The position numbers were made by a program, and so were the translations under genes. This document shows positions 18,289 to 29,345 of a DNA stretch of 64,000 bases, one piece after another. Position 1 is the stretch's first letter. Every line of letters starts with the position of its first letter. The notes under the pieces are model-generated. The model worked only from the letters and a program-made list of their open reading frames with translations. It was not told the DNA's origin and did no database searches. This stretch comes from Micromonospora inyonensis (lineage in GTDB: Bacteria; Actinomycetota; Actinomycetes; Mycobacteriales; Micromonosporaceae): assembly GCF_900091415.1 (NCBI RefSeq), contig NZ_FMHU01000001.1, positions 620,001-684,000 of the forward strand. Reading direction: 5' to 3'.

Positions 18289-18653
18289 AACACCTCCGGC
18301 GCGAGAGAGATGATCTTCATGAACCGCTTGTCCCGCAGCTCCCGACCGACCGGGCCGAAGATACGGGTACCGCGCGGGTCCCCACCGTCCTTGATGATGA
18401 CGGCGGCGTTCTCGTCGAAGCGGATGTACGAGCCGTCCGGCCGCCGCCTCTCCTTGGCGGTGCGAACGACGACGGCCTTGACGACGTCGCCCTTCTTCAC
18501 ACCGGCACCCGGGATCGCGTCCTTGACGGTGGCCACGATGACGTCGCCGATGCTCGCGTAGCGCCGACCGGAGCCCCCGAGAACCCGGATGCACAGGATC
18601 TCCCGGGCACCCGTGTTGTCGGCGACGCGCAGTCGCGACTCCTGCTGAATCAC
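18285..18653 (-). CDS. rplN: 50S ribosomal protein L14
   Basis: uL14, 122 residues, interacts with L19 and the small subunit bridge region. Recognised by [16 protein letters not shown], the [17 protein letters not shown] segment and [21 protein letters not shown]. It is the first gene after a 97-bp spacer that separates it from rpsQ, the boundary between the S10 and spc groups. Confidence 0.98.
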   Translation of the reverse strand: MIQQESRLRVADNTGAREILCIRVLGGSGRRYASIGDVIVATVKDAIPGAGVKKGDVVKAVVVRTAKERRRPDGSYIRFDENAAVIIKDGGDPRGTRIFGPVGRELRDKRFMKIISLAPEVL

Positions 18654-18750
18654 GTCTATCTCCTATGTCTGCCGGTTCTCCGGCCGCTGCCCGCGGCCGG
18701 AGCCTGGCGGAACCTGCGCCCGGCTGACGCCGGGCGAGCTCGAGCCTTCG

Positions 18751-19032
18751 CTACTTGGCCTTTTCCTGGATTTCCACGATCCGCCACCGCTTGGTGGCCG
18801 ACAGCGGCCGGGTCTCCATGATCAGGACTCGGTCGCCGATGCCGGCGGCGTTCTGCTCGTCGTGCACCTTCAGCTTGCGGGTCCGGCGCATGATCTTGCC
18901 GTACAGCGCGTGCTTGACCCGGTCCTCGACCTCGACGACGACGGTCTTGTCCATCTTGTCGCTGACCACGAGGCCCTCACGGACCTTGCGGCGGGCCCGC
19001 ACGGTGGCGGCGGTGTTCTCGGTCTCGCTCAT
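18751..19032 (-). CDS. rpsQ: 30S ribosomal protein S17
   Basis: uS17, an OB-fold 16S-binding protein. Motifs: [39 protein letters not shown] and [17 protein letters not shown]. The 93 residues include a short N-terminal extension. It overlaps the rpmC stop by 4 bp and is the last gene of the S10 group. Confidence 0.97.
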   Translation of the reverse strand: MSETENTAATVRARRKVREGLVVSDKMDKTVVVEVEDRVKHALYGKIMRRTRKLKVHDEQNAAGIGDRVLIMETRPLSATKRWRIVEIQEKAK

Positions 19033-19265
19033 GATGCAGTCACCTCAGTCGGCGCGACCGAGAGCCCCAGCTCGCGCTCACGCATGATCGTGTAGATCCG
19101 GGCGATCTCCCGACGGATGACCTGGAGCCGCCGGTTGTTGTCGAGCTGACCGGTGGCGGCCTGCACGCGGAGGTTGAACAGCTCCGCCTTGGCCTCCCGC
19201 AGCTTCGTGACCAGCTCCTCGTCGGAGAGCTCACGCAGCTCGGCGGCCTTAACGCCCGCTGCCAT
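19029..19265 (-). CDS. rpmC: 50S ribosomal protein L29
   Basis: uL29 lies at the exit tunnel and helps dock SRP and trigger factor. Its helical hairpin shows [38 protein letters not shown] and [17 protein letters not shown]. It has 78 residues. One base overlaps rplP upstream and four overlap rpsQ downstream. Confidence 0.97.
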   Translation of the reverse strand: MAAGVKAAELRELSDEELVTKLREAKAELFNLRVQAATGQLDNNRRLQVIRREIARIYTIMRERELGLSVAPTEVTAS

Positions 19266-19690
19266 CAGGATTCACCCACTTCGCGCGTCACAATGCGGCA
19301 CTTCATCGGGAGCTTGTGGATCGCGCGACGCATCGCCTCTCGCGCGATCTGCTCGTTGGGGAAGGACATCTCGAAGAGAACCCGCCCCGGCTTCACGTTG
19401 GCCACCCACCACTCGGGCGAGCCCTTACCGGAACCCATCCGGGTTTCCGCCGGCTTCTTGGTCAGCGCCTGGTCCGGGAAGATCGTGATCCAGACCTTGC
19501 CGCCACGCTTGATGTGGCGGGTCATCGCGATACGAGCCGACTCGATCTGCCGGTTCGTGACGTACGCCGGCTCGAGAGCCTGGATCCCGAACTCGCCGAA
19601 CACCACCCGGTTACCACCCTTGGACGCGCCACTGCGGTCCGGGTGGTGCGGCTTGCGGAAGCCCTTCGGGGGCTTGCGCGGCATCAGCAT
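19265..19690 (-). CDS. rplP: 50S ribosomal protein L16
   Basis: uL16 binds near the A-site tRNA elbow and is needed for peptidyl-transferase centre maturation. Blocks [43 protein letters not shown] and [18 protein letters not shown] are characteristic. It has 141 residues. The N-terminus [20 protein letters not shown] differs slightly from the more common IPRRVKHRKQHHP version but keeps the basic pattern. Confidence 0.97.
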
Positions 19691-19693
19691 CTG

Positions 19694-20575
19694 TCAGCCC
19701 TCCTGCTGCGTTTCTGCCGGCTGAGTGGCGGCCGGAGCGGTCGCGGTCGCGGCGACAGCACCAGCGTCCACCGGCTCGCCACTCGGCGTCTCGGCCTGCT
19801 GAGCGACGGTGGTCGCGGCAGCCCGGCCGGCCTCGGTGCCACCGGAAGTCGTGCCGGCGGAACCGGAACGACCACGGCGCGGACGGTCGGGACGGTCGCC
19901 ACGCTCACGGCGCGGGCGGGACGGGGCCTCGGCGGGAGCCTCCCGGCCCGGAACCGCGTCGCCCTTGTAGATCCAGACCTTCACGCCGATCCGGCCGAAG
20001 GTGGTACGGGCCTCGAAGAAGCCGTACTCGATGTTGGCCCGCAGCGTGTGCAGCGGAACCCGACCCTCACGGTAGAACTCGGTCCGGCTCATCTCGGCGC
20101 CGCCGAGCCGGCCCGAGACCTGGACCCGGATGCCCTTGCAGACCGGGTTCTTCATCGCGGACTGCATGGCCTTGCGCATCGCCCGACGGAAGCTGACCCG
20201 GCTGGAGAGCTGCTCGGCCACGCCCTGCGCGACGAGCTGCGCGTCCGACTCGGGGCTCTTCACCTCGATGATGTTGAGCTGCACCTGCTTGCCGGTGAGC
20301 TTCTCCAGCTCGCCACGGATCCGGTCCGCCTCGGCACCCTTACGGCCGATGACGATGCCCGGACGGGCGGTGTGGATGTCGACCCGGACCCGGTCACGGG
20401 TCCGCTCGATGTCGACCTTGGAGATGCCGGCCCGCTCCAGCCCCTTGGACATCATGCGGCGGATCTTGACGTCCTCGCCGATGTAGTCCTTGTAGAGCTT
20501 GTCCGCGAACCAGCGGGACTTCCAGTCGGTCGAGATGCCGAGCCGGAACCCGTGCGGGTGAACCTTCTGACCCAT
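19694..20575 (-). CDS. rpsC: 30S ribosomal protein S3
   Basis: uS3 forms the mRNA entry tunnel and has helicase activity with S4 and S5. The first 215 residues hold the KH domain ([20 protein letters not shown]) and C-terminal core. The remaining 75 or so residues are low-complexity, first Arg/Pro/Gly-rich then Ala/Thr-rich. Such S3 tails are typical of high-GC actinobacteria and bring this protein to 293 residues. Confidence 0.97.
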   Translation of the reverse strand: MGQKVHPHGFRLGISTDWKSRWFADKLYKDYIGEDVKIRRMMSKGLERAGISKVDIERTRDRVRVDIHTARPGIVIGRKGAEADRIRGELEKLTGKQVQLNIIEVKSPESDAQLVAQGVAEQLSSRVSFRRAMRKAMQSAMKNPVCKGIRVQVSGRLGGAEMSRTEFYREGRVPLHTLRANIEYGFFEARTTFGRIGVKVWIYKGDAVPGREAPAEAPSRPRRERGDRPDRPRRGRSGSAGTTSGGTEAGRAAATTVAQQAETPSGEPVDAGAVAATATAPAATQPAETQQEG

Positions 20576-21036
20576 TACTCGGCGCCCTCCGTCTTGCTCT
20601 GCGTCTCAGTCGGCTCGGCCTGCTTCGCCGGGGCCGACTTCTTCGCCGCCGCGGACTTCTTCGGCGCGGCCGGCGCGACCGCCTCGACCGCCACGGTGAT
20701 GTGGCACGTGCGCTTGCGGATCCGGTACGCCCGGCCCTGCGCCCGCGGCCGGAACCGCTTCATGGTCGGGCCCTCGTCGACGAACGCCTCGCTGACGAGC
20801 AGCGCGTCGGGGTCCAGCCGCTCGTTGTTCTCCGCGTTGGCGATCGCGCTGGCGAGCACCTTGTACACCTGCTCGCTCGCAGCCTGCGGCGCGAACTGCA
20901 GCACCGTGAGCGCCTCCTTCGCGGGCAGGCCGCGGACGAGGTTGACCACCCGGCGCGCCTTCATCGGCGAGATGCGCACGTGTCGCGCAATCGCCCGCGC
21001 GCCCGGAAGCACCGGAGCGTCGCCCTTTCCTGGCAT
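20575..21036 (-). CDS. rplV: 50S ribosomal protein L22
   Basis: uL22 spans the large subunit and its hairpin lines the exit tunnel, where changes can give macrolide resistance. [20 protein letters not shown], the hairpin segment [22 protein letters not shown] and a C-terminal Ala/Lys-rich tail are present in 153 residues. No insertion or deletion is evident in the hairpin. It overlaps rpsC by one base. Confidence 0.97.
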   Translation of the reverse strand: MPGKGDAPVLPGARAIARHVRISPMKARRVVNLVRGLPAKEALTVLQFAPQAASEQVYKVLASAIANAENNERLDPDALLVSEAFVDEGPTMKRFRPRAQGRAYRIRKRTCHITVAVEAVAPAAPKKSAAAKKSAPAKQAEPTETQSKTEGAE

Positions 21037-21071
21037 CGCTGCAACCCCTTGTTCCTCTATCCGTGGCTCGC

Positions 21072-21353
21072 CTAGCGGCGGCGGCTCTTGCGGTCGTCCT
21101 TCTCGTGACCCTTGAACGTGCGGGTCAGCGCGAACTCGCCGAGCTTGTGCCCGACCATCGCCTCGGTGACGAACACCGGGACGTGCTTGCGTCCGTCGTG
21201 CACGGCGATCGTGTGCCCGAGCATCTCCGGGATGATCGTCGAGCGCCGCGACCAGGTCTTGATGACGTTCTTGGAGCCCTTCTCGTTCTGCACTTCCACC
21301 TTCTTGAGCAGGTGGTCGTCGATGAACGGGCCCTTCTTCAGGCTGCGAGGCAT
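21072..21353 (-). CDS. rpsS: 30S ribosomal protein S19
   Basis: uS19 of the 30S head, complexed with S13. Almost invariant blocks are [40 protein letters not shown] and [20 protein letters not shown]. It has 93 residues and lies 12 bp downstream of rplB. Confidence 0.98.
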   Translation of the reverse strand: MPRSLKKGPFIDDHLLKKVEVQNEKGSKNVIKTWSRRSTIIPEMLGHTIAVHDGRKHVPVFVTEAMVGHKLGEFALTRTFKGHEKDDRKSRRR

Positions 21354-21365
21354 CTTCTATCTCCC

Positions 21366-22205
21366 TCAGCCGCGCTTACGCGTGGCGTAGCGGCGGCGGA
21401 CGATCAGCCGGTCGCTCGGCTGGCCCTTACGGCGGGTACGGCCCTCGGGCTTACCCTTCGGGTTGACCGGGTGGCGACCACCGGAGGTCTTACCCTCACC
21501 ACCACCGTGCGGGTGGTCCACCGGGTTCATCGCCACACCACGGACGGTGGGACGCTTGCCCTTCCACCGCATCCGGCCGGCCTTGCCCCAGTTGATGTTC
21601 GACTGGTCGGCGTTGCCGATCTCGCCGACGCTCGCGCGGCAGCGGACGTCGACCCGCCGGATCTCGCCGGACGGCATCCGGAGGGTGGCGTACGCGCCCT
21701 CCCGGCCGAGCAGCTGGATGCCGACGCCGGCCGAACGGGCCAGCTTGGCACCGCCACCCGGACGCAGCTCCACGCTGTGGATGGTGGTACCCACCGGGAT
21801 GTTCCGCAGCGGCAGGTTGTTGCCCGGCTTGATGTCCGCGCCCGGACCCGACTCGACGGCGTCGCCCTGCTTCAGGTCCTTCGGCGCGAGGATGTAGCGC
21901 TTCTCGCCGTCGGCGTAGTGCAGCAGCGCGATGCGCGCGGTGCGGTTCGGGTCGTACTCGATGTGGGCGACCTTCGCCGGCACGCCGTCCTTGTCGACCC
22001 GCTTGAAGTCGATCAGACGGTACTGGCGCTTGTGCCCGCCGCCCTGGTGCCGGGCGGTGATCCGGCCGTGGGCGTTGCGACCGCCCTTCTTCGGCAGCGG
22101 AGCCAGCAGCGACTTCTCCGGGGTCGACCGGGTGATCTCGGCGAAGTCGGCGACGCTGGAGCCACGCCGGCCCGGCGTCGTCGGCTTGTACTTACGGATA
22201 GCCAT
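21366..22205 (-). CDS. rplB: 50S ribosomal protein L2
   Basis: uL2 is required for subunit association and peptidyl-transferase activity. The functional His lies in [20 protein letters not shown], and [14 protein letters not shown] is intact. Other blocks: [12 protein letters not shown] and [19 protein letters not shown]. It has 279 residues, normal length. Confidence 0.98.
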   Translation of the reverse strand: MAIRKYKPTTPGRRGSSVADFAEITRSTPEKSLLAPLPKKGGRNAHGRITARHQGGGHKRQYRLIDFKRVDKDGVPAKVAHIEYDPNRTARIALLHYADGEKRYILAPKDLKQGDAVESGPGADIKPGNNLPLRNIPVGTTIHSVELRPGGGAKLARSAGVGIQLLGREGAYATLRMPSGEIRRVDVRCRASVGEIGNADQSNINWGKAGRMRWKGKRPTVRGVAMNPVDHPHGGGEGKTSGGRHPVNPKGKPEGRTRRKGQPSDRLIVRRRYATRKRG

Positions 22206-22217
22206 TGTCTACACCCC

Positions 22218-22520
22218 TCAGCTGACCGGGCCGCCGAAGGCCTCGATACGGTCACCGTCAGCCAGCTTCACCATCGCGCGCTTGGTGGCCTTGCGCTGGC
22301 CGAACCCAGTCTTGGTCCGCTTGCGCTTGCCCTCGCGGTTGAGCGTGTTGACCGTCAGGACGCGGACGTTGAAGATCTGCTGGATAGCGATCTTGATCTC
22401 GGTCTTGTTCGCGTCCGGGTGCACCAGGAAGGTGTACCAGTTGCGGTTCAGCTCGCTGTAGCTCTTCTCCGAGACGACCGGCGCCACGATGATGTCGCGC
22501 GGGTCGGCGATCGTGCTCAC
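22218..22520 (-). CDS. rplW: 50S ribosomal protein L23
   Basis: uL23 at the exit-tunnel rim, the docking site for trigger factor, SRP and the Sec translocon. It has 100 residues with [40 protein letters not shown] and [19 protein letters not shown]. It overlaps rplD by 4 bp. Confidence 0.97.
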   Translation of the reverse strand: MSTIADPRDIIVAPVVSEKSYSELNRNWYTFLVHPDANKTEIKIAIQQIFNVRVLTVNTLNREGKRKRTKTGFGQRKATKRAMVKLADGDRIEAFGGPVS

Positions 22521-23167
22521 TTGCCACCCTCCTCGGTGGTCTCGGCGGGCACGCCGAGGAACTCGTCCAGGGCGTCCTTGGTGAAGACCACGTCGTCGGC
22601 CACCAGCACGTCGTACGTGTTGAGCTGGCCGGCCTCGATCAGGTGCACCCGCGGCTCGTTGCGCAGCGACACCCAGTTCAGCTCGTCGGTGCCGGTCAGC
22701 ACGACCAGGACCCGACGGGCCTCGGTCAGCTTCGCCAGCGTGGCCAGGGCCGCCTTGGTGGACGGCTTCTCGCCGGAGACGAAGGCCTCGACGACGTGCA
22801 CCTGGCCGGCGCGGGCCCGGTCGGAGAGGGCACCCCGCAGCGCGGCGGCCTTCATCTTCTTGGGGGTCCGCTGGCTGTAGTCGCGCGGGACGGGGCCGTG
22901 CACGACGCCACCACCGGCGAACTGCGGCGCCCGGGTCGAACCCTGGCGGGCCCGGCCGGTGCCCTTCTGCTTGTACGGCTTCTTGCCTCCACCGGAGACC
23001 TCGCCGCGGGTCTTGACCTTGTGGGTGCCCTGGCGGGCGGCCGCAAGCTGGGCCACCACGACCTGGTGCATCAGCGCCACGTTGGCCTGCACGTCGAAGA
23101 TGTCGGCCGGCAGCTCGACGGAGCCCTTCTTGCTGCCGTCGACGGTGAGCACGTCAACCGTGGTCAC
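22517..23167 (-). CDS. rplD: 50S ribosomal protein L4
   Basis: uL4 lines the exit tunnel; in E. coli it is the S10-operon repressor. The tunnel loop segment [19 protein letters not shown] and [20 protein letters not shown] are conserved, with no macrolide-resistance deletion visible. It has 216 residues. It overlaps rplC by 4 bp. Confidence 0.97.
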   Translation of the reverse strand: MTTVDVLTVDGSKKGSVELPADIFDVQANVALMHQVVVAQLAAARQGTHKVKTRGEVSGGGKKPYKQKGTGRARQGSTRAPQFAGGGVVHGPVPRDYSQRTPKKMKAAALRGALSDRARAGQVHVVEAFVSGEKPSTKAALATLAKLTEARRVLVVLTGTDELNWVSLRNEPRVHLIEAGQLNTYDVLVADDVVFTKDALDEFLGVPAETTEEGGK

Positions 23168-23829
23168 TTCGCCACACCGCCCTTCTTCACCTTGGCCTTG
23201 GCCGCGGTACGGACCAGGACCAGCGCGCCCTTGGGGCCGGGAATGGCGCCACGGACGAGCAGGAGGTTGTTCTCGGTGTCGACCGCCTGGACGGTCAGGT
23301 TCTGGACGGTGTAGCGCACGCCACCCATCCGGCCGGCCATCCGGGTGCCCTTGAAGACGCGACCCGGGGTGGCGCAGGCGCCGATCGAGCCGGGCGAGCG
23401 GTGCTTGCGCTCGACACCGTGGCTGGCCCGCAGACCGTGGAAGCCGTGCCGCTTCATCGGACCGGCGTAGCCCTTGCCCTTGGTCTTGCCGGTCACGTCG
23501 ATCGAGACGCCGGGGGCGAACTCGGAGACGGTGACCTCCTGGCCGAGGGAGTACTCGCCGGCGTCAGTGGTGCGCAGCTCGACGATGTGCCGGCGCGGTG
23601 CCACATCGGCCTTCGCGTAGTGTCCGCTGATCGGCTTCTTGACCTTGCGCGGGTCGATCGCGCCGTAGGCCAGCTGGATCGCGGAGTAACCGTCCTTCTC
23701 GGCGCTACGAACCTGGCTGACGACGCACGGGCCGGCCTGCACCACGGTCACGGGAACAACCTTGTTGTTGTCCCAGACCTGGGTCATGCCGAGCTTTGCG
23801 CCCAGGATCCCCTTTACTTGCCTGTCCAT
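23164..23829 (-). CDS. rplC: 50S ribosomal protein L3
   Basis: uL3 folds next to the peptidyl-transferase centre and starts large-subunit assembly. Blocks: [37 protein letters not shown] and [18 protein letters not shown], plus the Gln-methylation context seen in other bacteria. It has 221 residues, 12 bp after rpsJ. Confidence 0.97.
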   Translation of the reverse strand: MDRQVKGILGAKLGMTQVWDNNKVVPVTVVQAGPCVVSQVRSAEKDGYSAIQLAYGAIDPRKVKKPISGHYAKADVAPRRHIVELRTTDAGEYSLGQEVTVSEFAPGVSIDVTGKTKGKGYAGPMKRHGFHGLRASHGVERKHRSPGSIGACATPGRVFKGTRMAGRMGGVRYTVQNLTVQAVDTENNLLLVRGAIPGPKGALVLVRTAAKAKVKKGGVAK

Positions 23830-23840
23830 TTGTCCGGTCC

Positions 23841-24149
23841 CTACAGCTTGATCTCGATGTCGACGCCAGCCGGCAGGTCGAGGCGCATGAGCGAGTCGAC
23901 CGTCTTGGGGGTCGGGTCGATGATGTCGATCAGCCGCTTGTGCGTGCGCATCTCGAAGTGCTCGCGCGAGTCCTTGTACTTGTGCGGCGAGCGGATAACG
24001 CAGAAACGGTTGATCTCCGTGGGCAGCGGCACCGGGCCCGCGACCTGCGCCCCGGTGCGCGTCACCGTCTCGACGATCTTCCGAGCCGAGGAGTCGACGA
24101 CCTCGTGGTCATAGGCCTTGAGCCGGATGCGGATCTTCTGTCCCGCCAT
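23841..24149 (-). CDS. rpsJ: 30S ribosomal protein S10 / NusE
   Basis: uS10 is both a 30S head protein and the NusE antitermination partner of NusB and Nus[41 protein letters not shown] and [20 protein letters not shown] are canonical. The ATG at 24149 gives 102 residues. It is the first gene of the S10 group behind a 350-bp leader. Confidence 0.98.
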
Positions 24150-24228
24150 GGTGGCTTCTGTTCCTTCTCTCGATGCCGCTGTGTTGCGGGCGCCTGCACC
24201 GGCTGGCACAGGCCCACTTCCGCCGACC

Positions 24229-24248
24229 CCCGCGGTCGGGCGTGTCGC
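24229..24248 (-). promoter_or_regulatory. Leader element shared with the str operon, S10 copy
   Basis: A 20-bp sequence, on the minus strand GCGACACGCCCGACCGCGGG, lies about 80 bp before the rpsJ start. An identical copy lies at 28997-29016 upstream of rpsL. The element contains the 5' arm of a CCGACC/GGTCGG hairpin here. It could mark a shared transcription start region or a feedback-binding site. Confidence 0.6.
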
Positions 24249-24345
24249 GCCCTCGGGCCAGGCTCCGCCCCGGGATGCCGGAGCGGTACTGACCGCGCGG
24301 TGGGTCAAGGCGCCGATCGCACTACCGCGACCTGAACGCCGTGCG

Positions 24346-24377
24346 AGGGTGGTTGACGGCAGGCCGTCAACCACCCT
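24346..24377 (-). terminator. Terminator hairpin after tuf
   Basis: A perfect 15-bp stem (AGGGTGGTTGACGGC with GCCGTCAACCACCCT) separated by 2 nt lies 123 bp downstream of the tuf stop. There is no T-run. It isolates str from S10 transcription. Confidence 0.75.
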
Positions 24378-24499
24378 ACGCCCGACTGTTCTCCCACCCG
24401 GAGGTTCGGCGAAATCCGAACGCAGGCGACGAACTGTCGTTACGCAACCTGACTAGTATGCCGCACGACCGGCGGCGGGCCTAATCGGGGTTACCCAGC

Positions 24500-25693
24500 T
24501 CACTTGATGATCTTGGTTACCCGACCAGCACCGACCGTACGGCCACCCTCCCGGATCGCGAACTTGAGGTTGTCCTCCATCGCGATGGGCTGGATCAGCT
24601 TCACGGTCATCGTGGTGTTGTCGCCCGGCATGACCATCTCGGTGCCCTCGGGCAGCGTGACGACACCGGTGACGTCCGTGGTCCGGAAGTAGAACTGCGG
24701 ACGGTAGTTCTGGAAGAACGGGGTGTGCCGGCCGCCCTCCTCCTTGGAGAGGATGTAGACGGTCGCCTCGAACTCCGTGTGCGGGGTCGAGGTGCCCGGC
24801 TTGACGACCACCATGCCGCGCTCGACGTCCTCGCGCTTGATGCCCCGCAGCAGCAGACCGACGTTCTCGCCCGCGCGGGCCTCGTCGAGCAGCTTGCGGA
24901 ACATCTCGATGCCGGTGCAGACCGTCTTCATCGACTTCTCCTTGATGCCGACGATCTCCACCTCCTCGTTCGGCTTGAGGATGCCGCGCTCGGCGCGACC
25001 GGTGACGACGGTGCCACGACCGGTGATCGTGAAGACGTCCTCGATCGGCATGAGGAACGGCTTCTCGGTCTCGCGCTCCGGCTGCGGGATCGCGGTGTCG
25101 ACAGCGCTCATCAGGTCGAGCAGACGCTGGGTCCACTCGGGGTCACCCTCGAGGGCCTTCAGCGCCGAGACCCGGACCACCGGCAGGTCGTCGCCCGGGT
25201 ACTCCTGGTTCGAGAGCAGCTCACGGACCTCGAGCTCGACGAGCTCCAGGAGCTCCTCGTCGTCGACCATGTCGCTCTTGTTGAGCGCCACGACGATGTA
25301 CGGCACGCCGACCTGGCGGGCCAGCAGCACGTGCTCGCGGGTCTGCGGCATCGGACCGTCGGTCGCCGCCACCACCAGGATCGCGCCGTCCATCTGCGCG
25401 GCACCGGTGATCATGTTCTTGATGTAGTCGGCGTGCCCGGGACAGTCGACGTGCGCGTAGTGCCGGTTCTCGGTCTGGTACTCGACGTGCGCGATGGAGA
25501 TGGTGATACCGCGGGCCTTCTCCTCCGGCGCCTTGTCGATCTCGTCGAACGGCGTGTAGGGGTTCAGGTCGGGGTACTGGTCGTGCAGGACCTTGGTGAT
25601 GGCCGCCGTCAGCGTCGTCTTACCGTGGTCGATGTGACCAATGGTGCCGATGTTGACGTGCGGCTTAGTCCGCTCGAACTTCGCCTTCGCCAC
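24500..25693 (-). CDS. tuf: Elongation factor Tu
   Basis: Delivers aminoacyl-tRNA to the ribosome. G motifs: [21 protein letters not shown] and SALK. Domain II/III blocks [18 protein letters not shown] and [15 protein letters not shown] end are normal. It has 397 residues. It follows fusA after 168 bp in the str order; only one tuf copy lies in this window. No change at recognised elfamycin-binding positions stood out, but I did not align residue by residue. Confidence 0.98.
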   Translation of the reverse strand: MAKAKFERTKPHVNIGTIGHIDHGKTTLTAAITKVLHDQYPDLNPYTPFDEIDKAPEEKARGITISIAHVEYQTENRHYAHVDCPGHADYIKNMITGAAQMDGAILVVAATDGPMPQTREHVLLARQVGVPYIVVALNKSDMVDDEELLELVELEVRELLSNQEYPGDDLPVVRVSALKALEGDPEWTQRLLDLMSAVDTAIPQPERETEKPFLMPIEDVFTITGRGTVVTGRAERGILKPNEEVEIVGIKEKSMKTVCTGIEMFRKLLDEARAGENVGLLLRGIKREDVERGMVVVKPGTSTPHTEFEATVYILSKEEGGRHTPFFQNYRPQFYFRTTDVTGVVTLPEGTEMVMPGDNTTMTVKLIQPIAMEDNLKFAIREGGRTVGAGRVTKIIK

Positions 25694-25861
25694 TGGTGTC
25701 CTCCTGTGGACTTCTTGGTTCGTACGCCCGGCGCGCCATTCGGCGCTTAGGACTCTGTCGACAGCCTTTCCGACCAGACGGTCGGAGAGCTTGTGGGACT
25801 TGCGGCGGTGAAGCCTACAGGCCCGGTCTCATGCAGCCCCGCGGAGGCCGCAGGCGAGAAA

Positions 25862-27958
25862 CTACTCGCCCGTGGCCTTCGCGATGATCTCCTTCGCCAC
25901 GTTGGTCGGAACCTCGGCGTAGGAGTCGAACTGCATGCTGTAGCTAGCCCGGCCCTGGGTCTTCGACCGCAGGTCGCCGACGTAGCCGAACATCTCCGAC
26001 AGCGGCACCAGGGCACGGACGACGCGGGCACCGCCGCGCTCCTCCATCGCCTGGATGATGCCACGACGGGAGTTGAGGTCGCCGATGACGTCACCCATGT
26101 TCTCCTCAGGAGTGGTGACCTCAACGGCCATCATCGGCTCGAGGAGAGCGGGGTCGGCCTTGCGGGCCGCCTCCTTCATCGCCATCGAGCCGGCGATCTT
26201 GAATGCCATTTCCGACGAGTCGACCTCGTGGTACTGGCCGTCCACCAGGGTGAGCTTGACGCCCACCAGCGGGAAGCCGGCGAGGATGCCGTACTGCATG
26301 GCGTCCTGCGCACCCGCGTCCACCGAGGGGATGAACTCCCGGGGGATGCGGCCACCGGTCACCGCGTTGGCGAACTCGTAGGTCGGCGCGTCGTTGCCCA
26401 GCGGCAGCGGCTCCACGCTGATGATCACGCGGGCGTACTGGCCGGAACCACCGGTCTGCTTCTTGTGGGTGTACTCGATCTTCTCCACCTTGCGGCGGAT
26501 GGTCTCACGGTACGCCACCTGCGGCTTGCCGATGTTGGCCTCGACGTTGAACTCGCGGCGCATCCGGTCGACCAGGATGTCCAGGTGCAGCTCGCCCATG
26601 CCGGAGATGACCGTCTGACCGGTCTGGTCGTCCAGCTTCACGCGGAAGGTCGGGTCCTCCTCCGCGAGCCGCTGGATGGCGGTGCTGAGCTTCTCCTGGT
26701 CGGCCTTGGTCTTCGGCTCGATGGCGACCTCGATGACCGGCTCCGGGAAGGTCATCGACTCCAGGATGACCGGGTTCGCCGGGTCGCACAGCGTGTCACC
26801 GGTGGTGGTCTGCTTCAGACCCTGCACCGCGATGATGTCGCCAGCCTGGGCCGAGCTGCGCTCTTCCCGCTTGTTGGCGTGCATCTGGTAGATCTTGCCG
26901 ATCCGCTCCTTGCGGTCCTTGGTGGAGTTGACCACCTGGGAGCCGGACTCGAGCGTGCCGGAGTAGATCCGCACGTAGGTGAGCTTGCCGAGGTGCTTGT
27001 CCGTCTGGATCTTGAAGGCCAGCGCGGAGAACGGCTCCGACTTCGACGGCTTCCGCTGCAACGGGGTCTCGCCGTCGGTCGCGGTGCCCTCGATGGCCGG
27101 GATGTCCAGCGGCGACGGCAGGTAGGCAACCACCGCGTCGAGCATCGGCTGGATGCCCTTGTTCTTGAAGGCGGTACCGGTGAGGACCGGGTTGGCCTTG
27201 CCGGCGATGGTGGCCCGGCGGATGGCGGCCTTGATCTCCTCGACGGAGATCTCCTCGCCCTCCAGGTACTTCTCCATCACCGCGTCGTCGACGTCGGCCA
27301 GGGTCTCCATCAGCTTCTCGCGCCACTCGGCCGCGGAGTCGGCCAGGTCGGCCGGGATCTCCTCGATCGCGTAGTCCTCGCCCTTCTGGGTCTCCCCGCG
27401 CCAGGTGAGGGCACGCATCTCGACCAGGTCGACCACGCCGATGAAGTCGCTCTCGGCACCGATCGGGATCTGGAGCACCAGCGGAGTGGCGTTGAGCCGG
27501 TCGATCATCATCTGCACGCAGCGGAAGAAGTCGGCACCGGTCCGGTCGAGCTTGTTGACGAAGCACATCCGGGGGACGTTGTACTTGTCGGCCTGGCGCC
27601 AGACGTTCTCCGTCTGGGGCTCCACGCCGGCGACACCGTCGTAGACAGCCACCGCACCGTCCAGCACCCGCAACGACCGCTCGACCTCGACCGTGAAGTC
27701 GACGTGGCCGGGCGTGTCGATGATCTGGATCGTGTGGCCCTTCCACTCACACTTGGTGGCGGCGGAGGTGATGGTGATCCCCCGCTCCTGCTCCTGCTCC
27801 ATCCAGTCCATGACGGCAGCGCCCTCGTGGACCTCACCGATCTTGTACGTGATGCCGGTGTAGAACAGGATCCGCTCGGTGGTCGTGGTCTTACCGGCAT
27901 CGATGTGCGCCATGATGCCGATGTTGCGTACGTTGGCGAGCGCGTCTGCGGCGGCCAC
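25862..27958 (-). CDS. fusA: Elongation factor G
   Basis: Translocase GTPase, 698 residues. G motifs [23 protein letters not shown] and [10 protein letters not shown] are present, followed by domains II-V with [15 protein letters not shown] and [14 protein letters not shown]. The start is GTG at 27958 with an AGGGA box upstream, giving [14 protein letters not shown]. It lies between rpsG and tuf. Confidence 0.98.
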   Translation of the reverse strand: MAAADALANVRNIGIMAHIDAGKTTTTERILFYTGITYKIGEVHEGAAVMDWMEQEQERGITITSAATKCEWKGHTIQIIDTPGHVDFTVEVERSLRVLDGAVAVYDGVAGVEPQTENVWRQADKYNVPRMCFVNKLDRTGADFFRCVQMMIDRLNATPLVLQIPIGAESDFIGVVDLVEMRALTWRGETQKGEDYAIEEIPADLADSAAEWREKLMETLADVDDAVMEKYLEGEEISVEEIKAAIRRATIAGKANPVLTGTAFKNKGIQPMLDAVVAYLPSPLDIPAIEGTATDGETPLQRKPSKSEPFSALAFKIQTDKHLGKLTYVRIYSGTLESGSQVVNSTKDRKERIGKIYQMHANKREERSSAQAGDIIAVQGLKQTTTGDTLCDPANPVILESMTFPEPVIEVAIEPKTKADQEKLSTAIQRLAEEDPTFRVKLDDQTGQTVISGMGELHLDILVDRMRREFNVEANIGKPQVAYRETIRRKVEKIEYTHKKQTGGSGQYARVIISVEPLPLGNDAPTYEFANAVTGGRIPREFIPSVDAGAQDAMQYGILAGFPLVGVKLTLVDGQYHEVDSSEMAFKIAGSMAMKEAARKADPALLEPMMAVEVTTPEENMGDVIGDLNSRRGIIQAMEERGGARVVRALVPLSEMFGYVGDLRSKTQGRASYSMQFDSYAEVPTNVAKEIIAKATGE

Positions 27959-28035
27959 TTCAATCCCTACTTATCGTCGTCTCGACTCAACTGGTGGCGG
28001 TTCCGGTGCCCCGGAGGGCACCGGAACCCGATGTG

Positions 28036-28506
28036 TTACCAGCGGTAGTGCGCGAAGGCCTTGTTGGACTCGGCCATCTTGTGCGTGTCCTCACGCCGCT
28101 TGACAGCGGCGCCGAGGCCGTTGCTGGCGTCCAGCAGCTCGTTCATCAGCCGCTCGACCATGGTCTTCTCACGCCGCGCGCGGGAGTAGGTCACCAGCCA
28201 GCGCAGCCCGAGCGTGGTCGCCCGCGCCGGCCGCACCTCCACCGGGACCTGGTAGGTGGCGCCACCGACCCGACGGCTGCGCACCTCGAGGGTCGGCTTG
28301 ACGTTGTCCATCGCCCGCTTGAGGGTGACGACGGGGTCGGTGCCGGACTTCTCGCGGCAGCCCTCCAGGGCCGCGTACACGATGCGCTCGGCGAGCTGGC
28401 GCTTGCCGCGCAGCAGGATCTTGTTCACGAGCTGGGTGACCAGCGGCGAGTTGTACACCGGGTCAGCGACCAGCGGTCGCCGCGGAGCGGGTCCCTTACG
28501 CGGCAT
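28036..28506 (-). CDS. rpsG: 30S ribosomal protein S7
   Basis: uS7 nucleates 30S head assembly and lies near the E site. It has 156 residues with [40 protein letters not shown] and [20 protein letters not shown]. It begins 1 bp after the rpsL stop, so the two are coupled. Confidence 0.98.
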   Translation of the reverse strand: MPRKGPAPRRPLVADPVYNSPLVTQLVNKILLRGKRQLAERIVYAALEGCREKSGTDPVVTLKRAMDNVKPTLEVRSRRVGGATYQVPVEVRPARATTLGLRWLVTYSRARREKTMVERLMNELLDASNGLGAAVKRREDTHKMAESNKAFAHYRW

Positions 28507-28507
28507 C

Positions 28508-28882
28508 TCAGCTCTTCTCCTTCTTCGCGCCGTAGCGGCTGCGCGCCTGCTTGCGCTTCCGGACGCCCTGGGTGTCCAGCGAACCGCGAACGATCTTGTA
28601 CCGCACGCCGGGGAGGTCCTTCACCCGGCCACCACGGACGAGCACGATCGAGTGCTCCTGCAGGTTGTGACCCACGCCCGGGATGTAGGCGGTCACCTCG
28701 ATCTGGCTGCTGAGCTTGACACGAGCGACCTTGCGCAGCGCCGAGTTCGGCTTCTTGGGGGTGGTGGTGTACACGCGGGTGCACACGCCACGACGCTGGG
28801 GGGAACCCTTCAGCGCCGGGGTCTTGGTCTTACTCGTCTTGGCCTGGCGGCCCTTGCGGACCAGCTGCTGGATCGTGGGCAC
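28508..28882 (-). CDS. rpsL: 30S ribosomal protein S12
   Basis: uS12 at the decoding centre. The start is GTG and the length 124 residues. Lys43 (in [13 protein letters not shown]) and Lys88 (in [14 protein letters not shown]), the classical streptomycin-resistance positions, are wild type, so a sensitive allele is predicted. PNSA and the Asp89 context for the usual methylthio modification are intact. Confidence 0.98.
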   Translation of the reverse strand: MPTIQQLVRKGRQAKTSKTKTPALKGSPQRRGVCTRVYTTTPKKPNSALRKVARVKLSSQIEVTAYIPGVGHNLQEHSIVLVRGGRVKDLPGVRYKIVRGSLDTQGVRKRKQARSRYGAKKEKS

Positions 28883-29345
28883 CGGGTTTCTCCGCTCCCT
28901 TCGGCCGCTTCACGCGGCCGCGCCGTCTGCTCGTAGCCGCCCTGATGGACGACTCTCCTACATTCCGACCAGGGCCACCTCACGGAGGTCCCGGCACCCG
29001 CGGTCGGGCGTGTCGCCCAGCTCACGGTTTCCGGTGCCGACGCGTACGCCGCACCGGGTGTGTCCCTGGCACACGGTCGCCCGCTCGCCAGGTGTTGTGG
29101 CTGTGTGGTGATGCTGTTCGACGACCGAGTCGCCGGATCCAGCGCACACACGAGTCGCCCGGGATGGCCGGGCACAAGGGGGAAGACTACCTACCACAAG
29201 CGTGCAGGTCAAAACGGGGTGGTCCGGTAGGAATGTGTAACCCGCTCTCCCGGCTCCCGATCGACCTGCCCGTCCGCGTCGGACAGCTACGGGTTACAAG
29301 TGTAACGGCTACCCCGTGTCCCGGCCCGGCGACCCCGGGCCAGCC
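28883..29345 (-). promoter_or_regulatory. str operon leader and upstream spacer
   Basis: Non-coding 463 bp between the DUF4190-type gene and rpsL. It includes the leader element shared with S10 (28997-29016), a perfect GTTACA-AG-TGTAAC palindrome (29293-29306), and a 7-bp hairpin (29323-29341) that may end the upstream gene. The CGGGTTACA overlapping the palindrome has an inverted partner TGTAACCCG near 29232. Promoter boxes cannot be fixed. Confidence 0.45.
28997..29016 (-). promoter_or_regulatory. Leader element shared with the S10 operon, str copy
   Basis: Identical over 20 bp to 24229-24248 upstream of rpsJ, here about 115 bp before the rpsL start. Flanking bases also agree in part (GGGCGACAC-like start, GG-rich 3' side). 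A chance 20-bp identity in two ribosomal leaders is unlikely. Confidence 0.6.

Larger units (their letters stand above)
24150..24499 (-). promoter_or_regulatory. tuf-rpsJ intergenic region: tuf terminator and S10 leader
   Basis: Non-coding 350 bp. On the minus strand it holds, in order, the tuf terminator hairpin, a TTGACC hexamer (revcomp at 24302-24307) that could be a -35 box without a good partner, and a GC-rich leader including a motif also present upstream of rpsL. The leader has CCGACC/GGTCGG pairing around the shared motif. I see no coding potential. Confidence 0.5.

Noticed and set aside
28508..28882. Streptomycin-resistant rpsL allele
   Set aside because: Lys43 and Lys88 are both present.
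29293..29306. GTTACA-AG-TGTAAC palindrome as a named regulator box
   Set aside because: It is a perfect palindrome but matches no regulator site I can name with confidence; reported only as part of the spacer.
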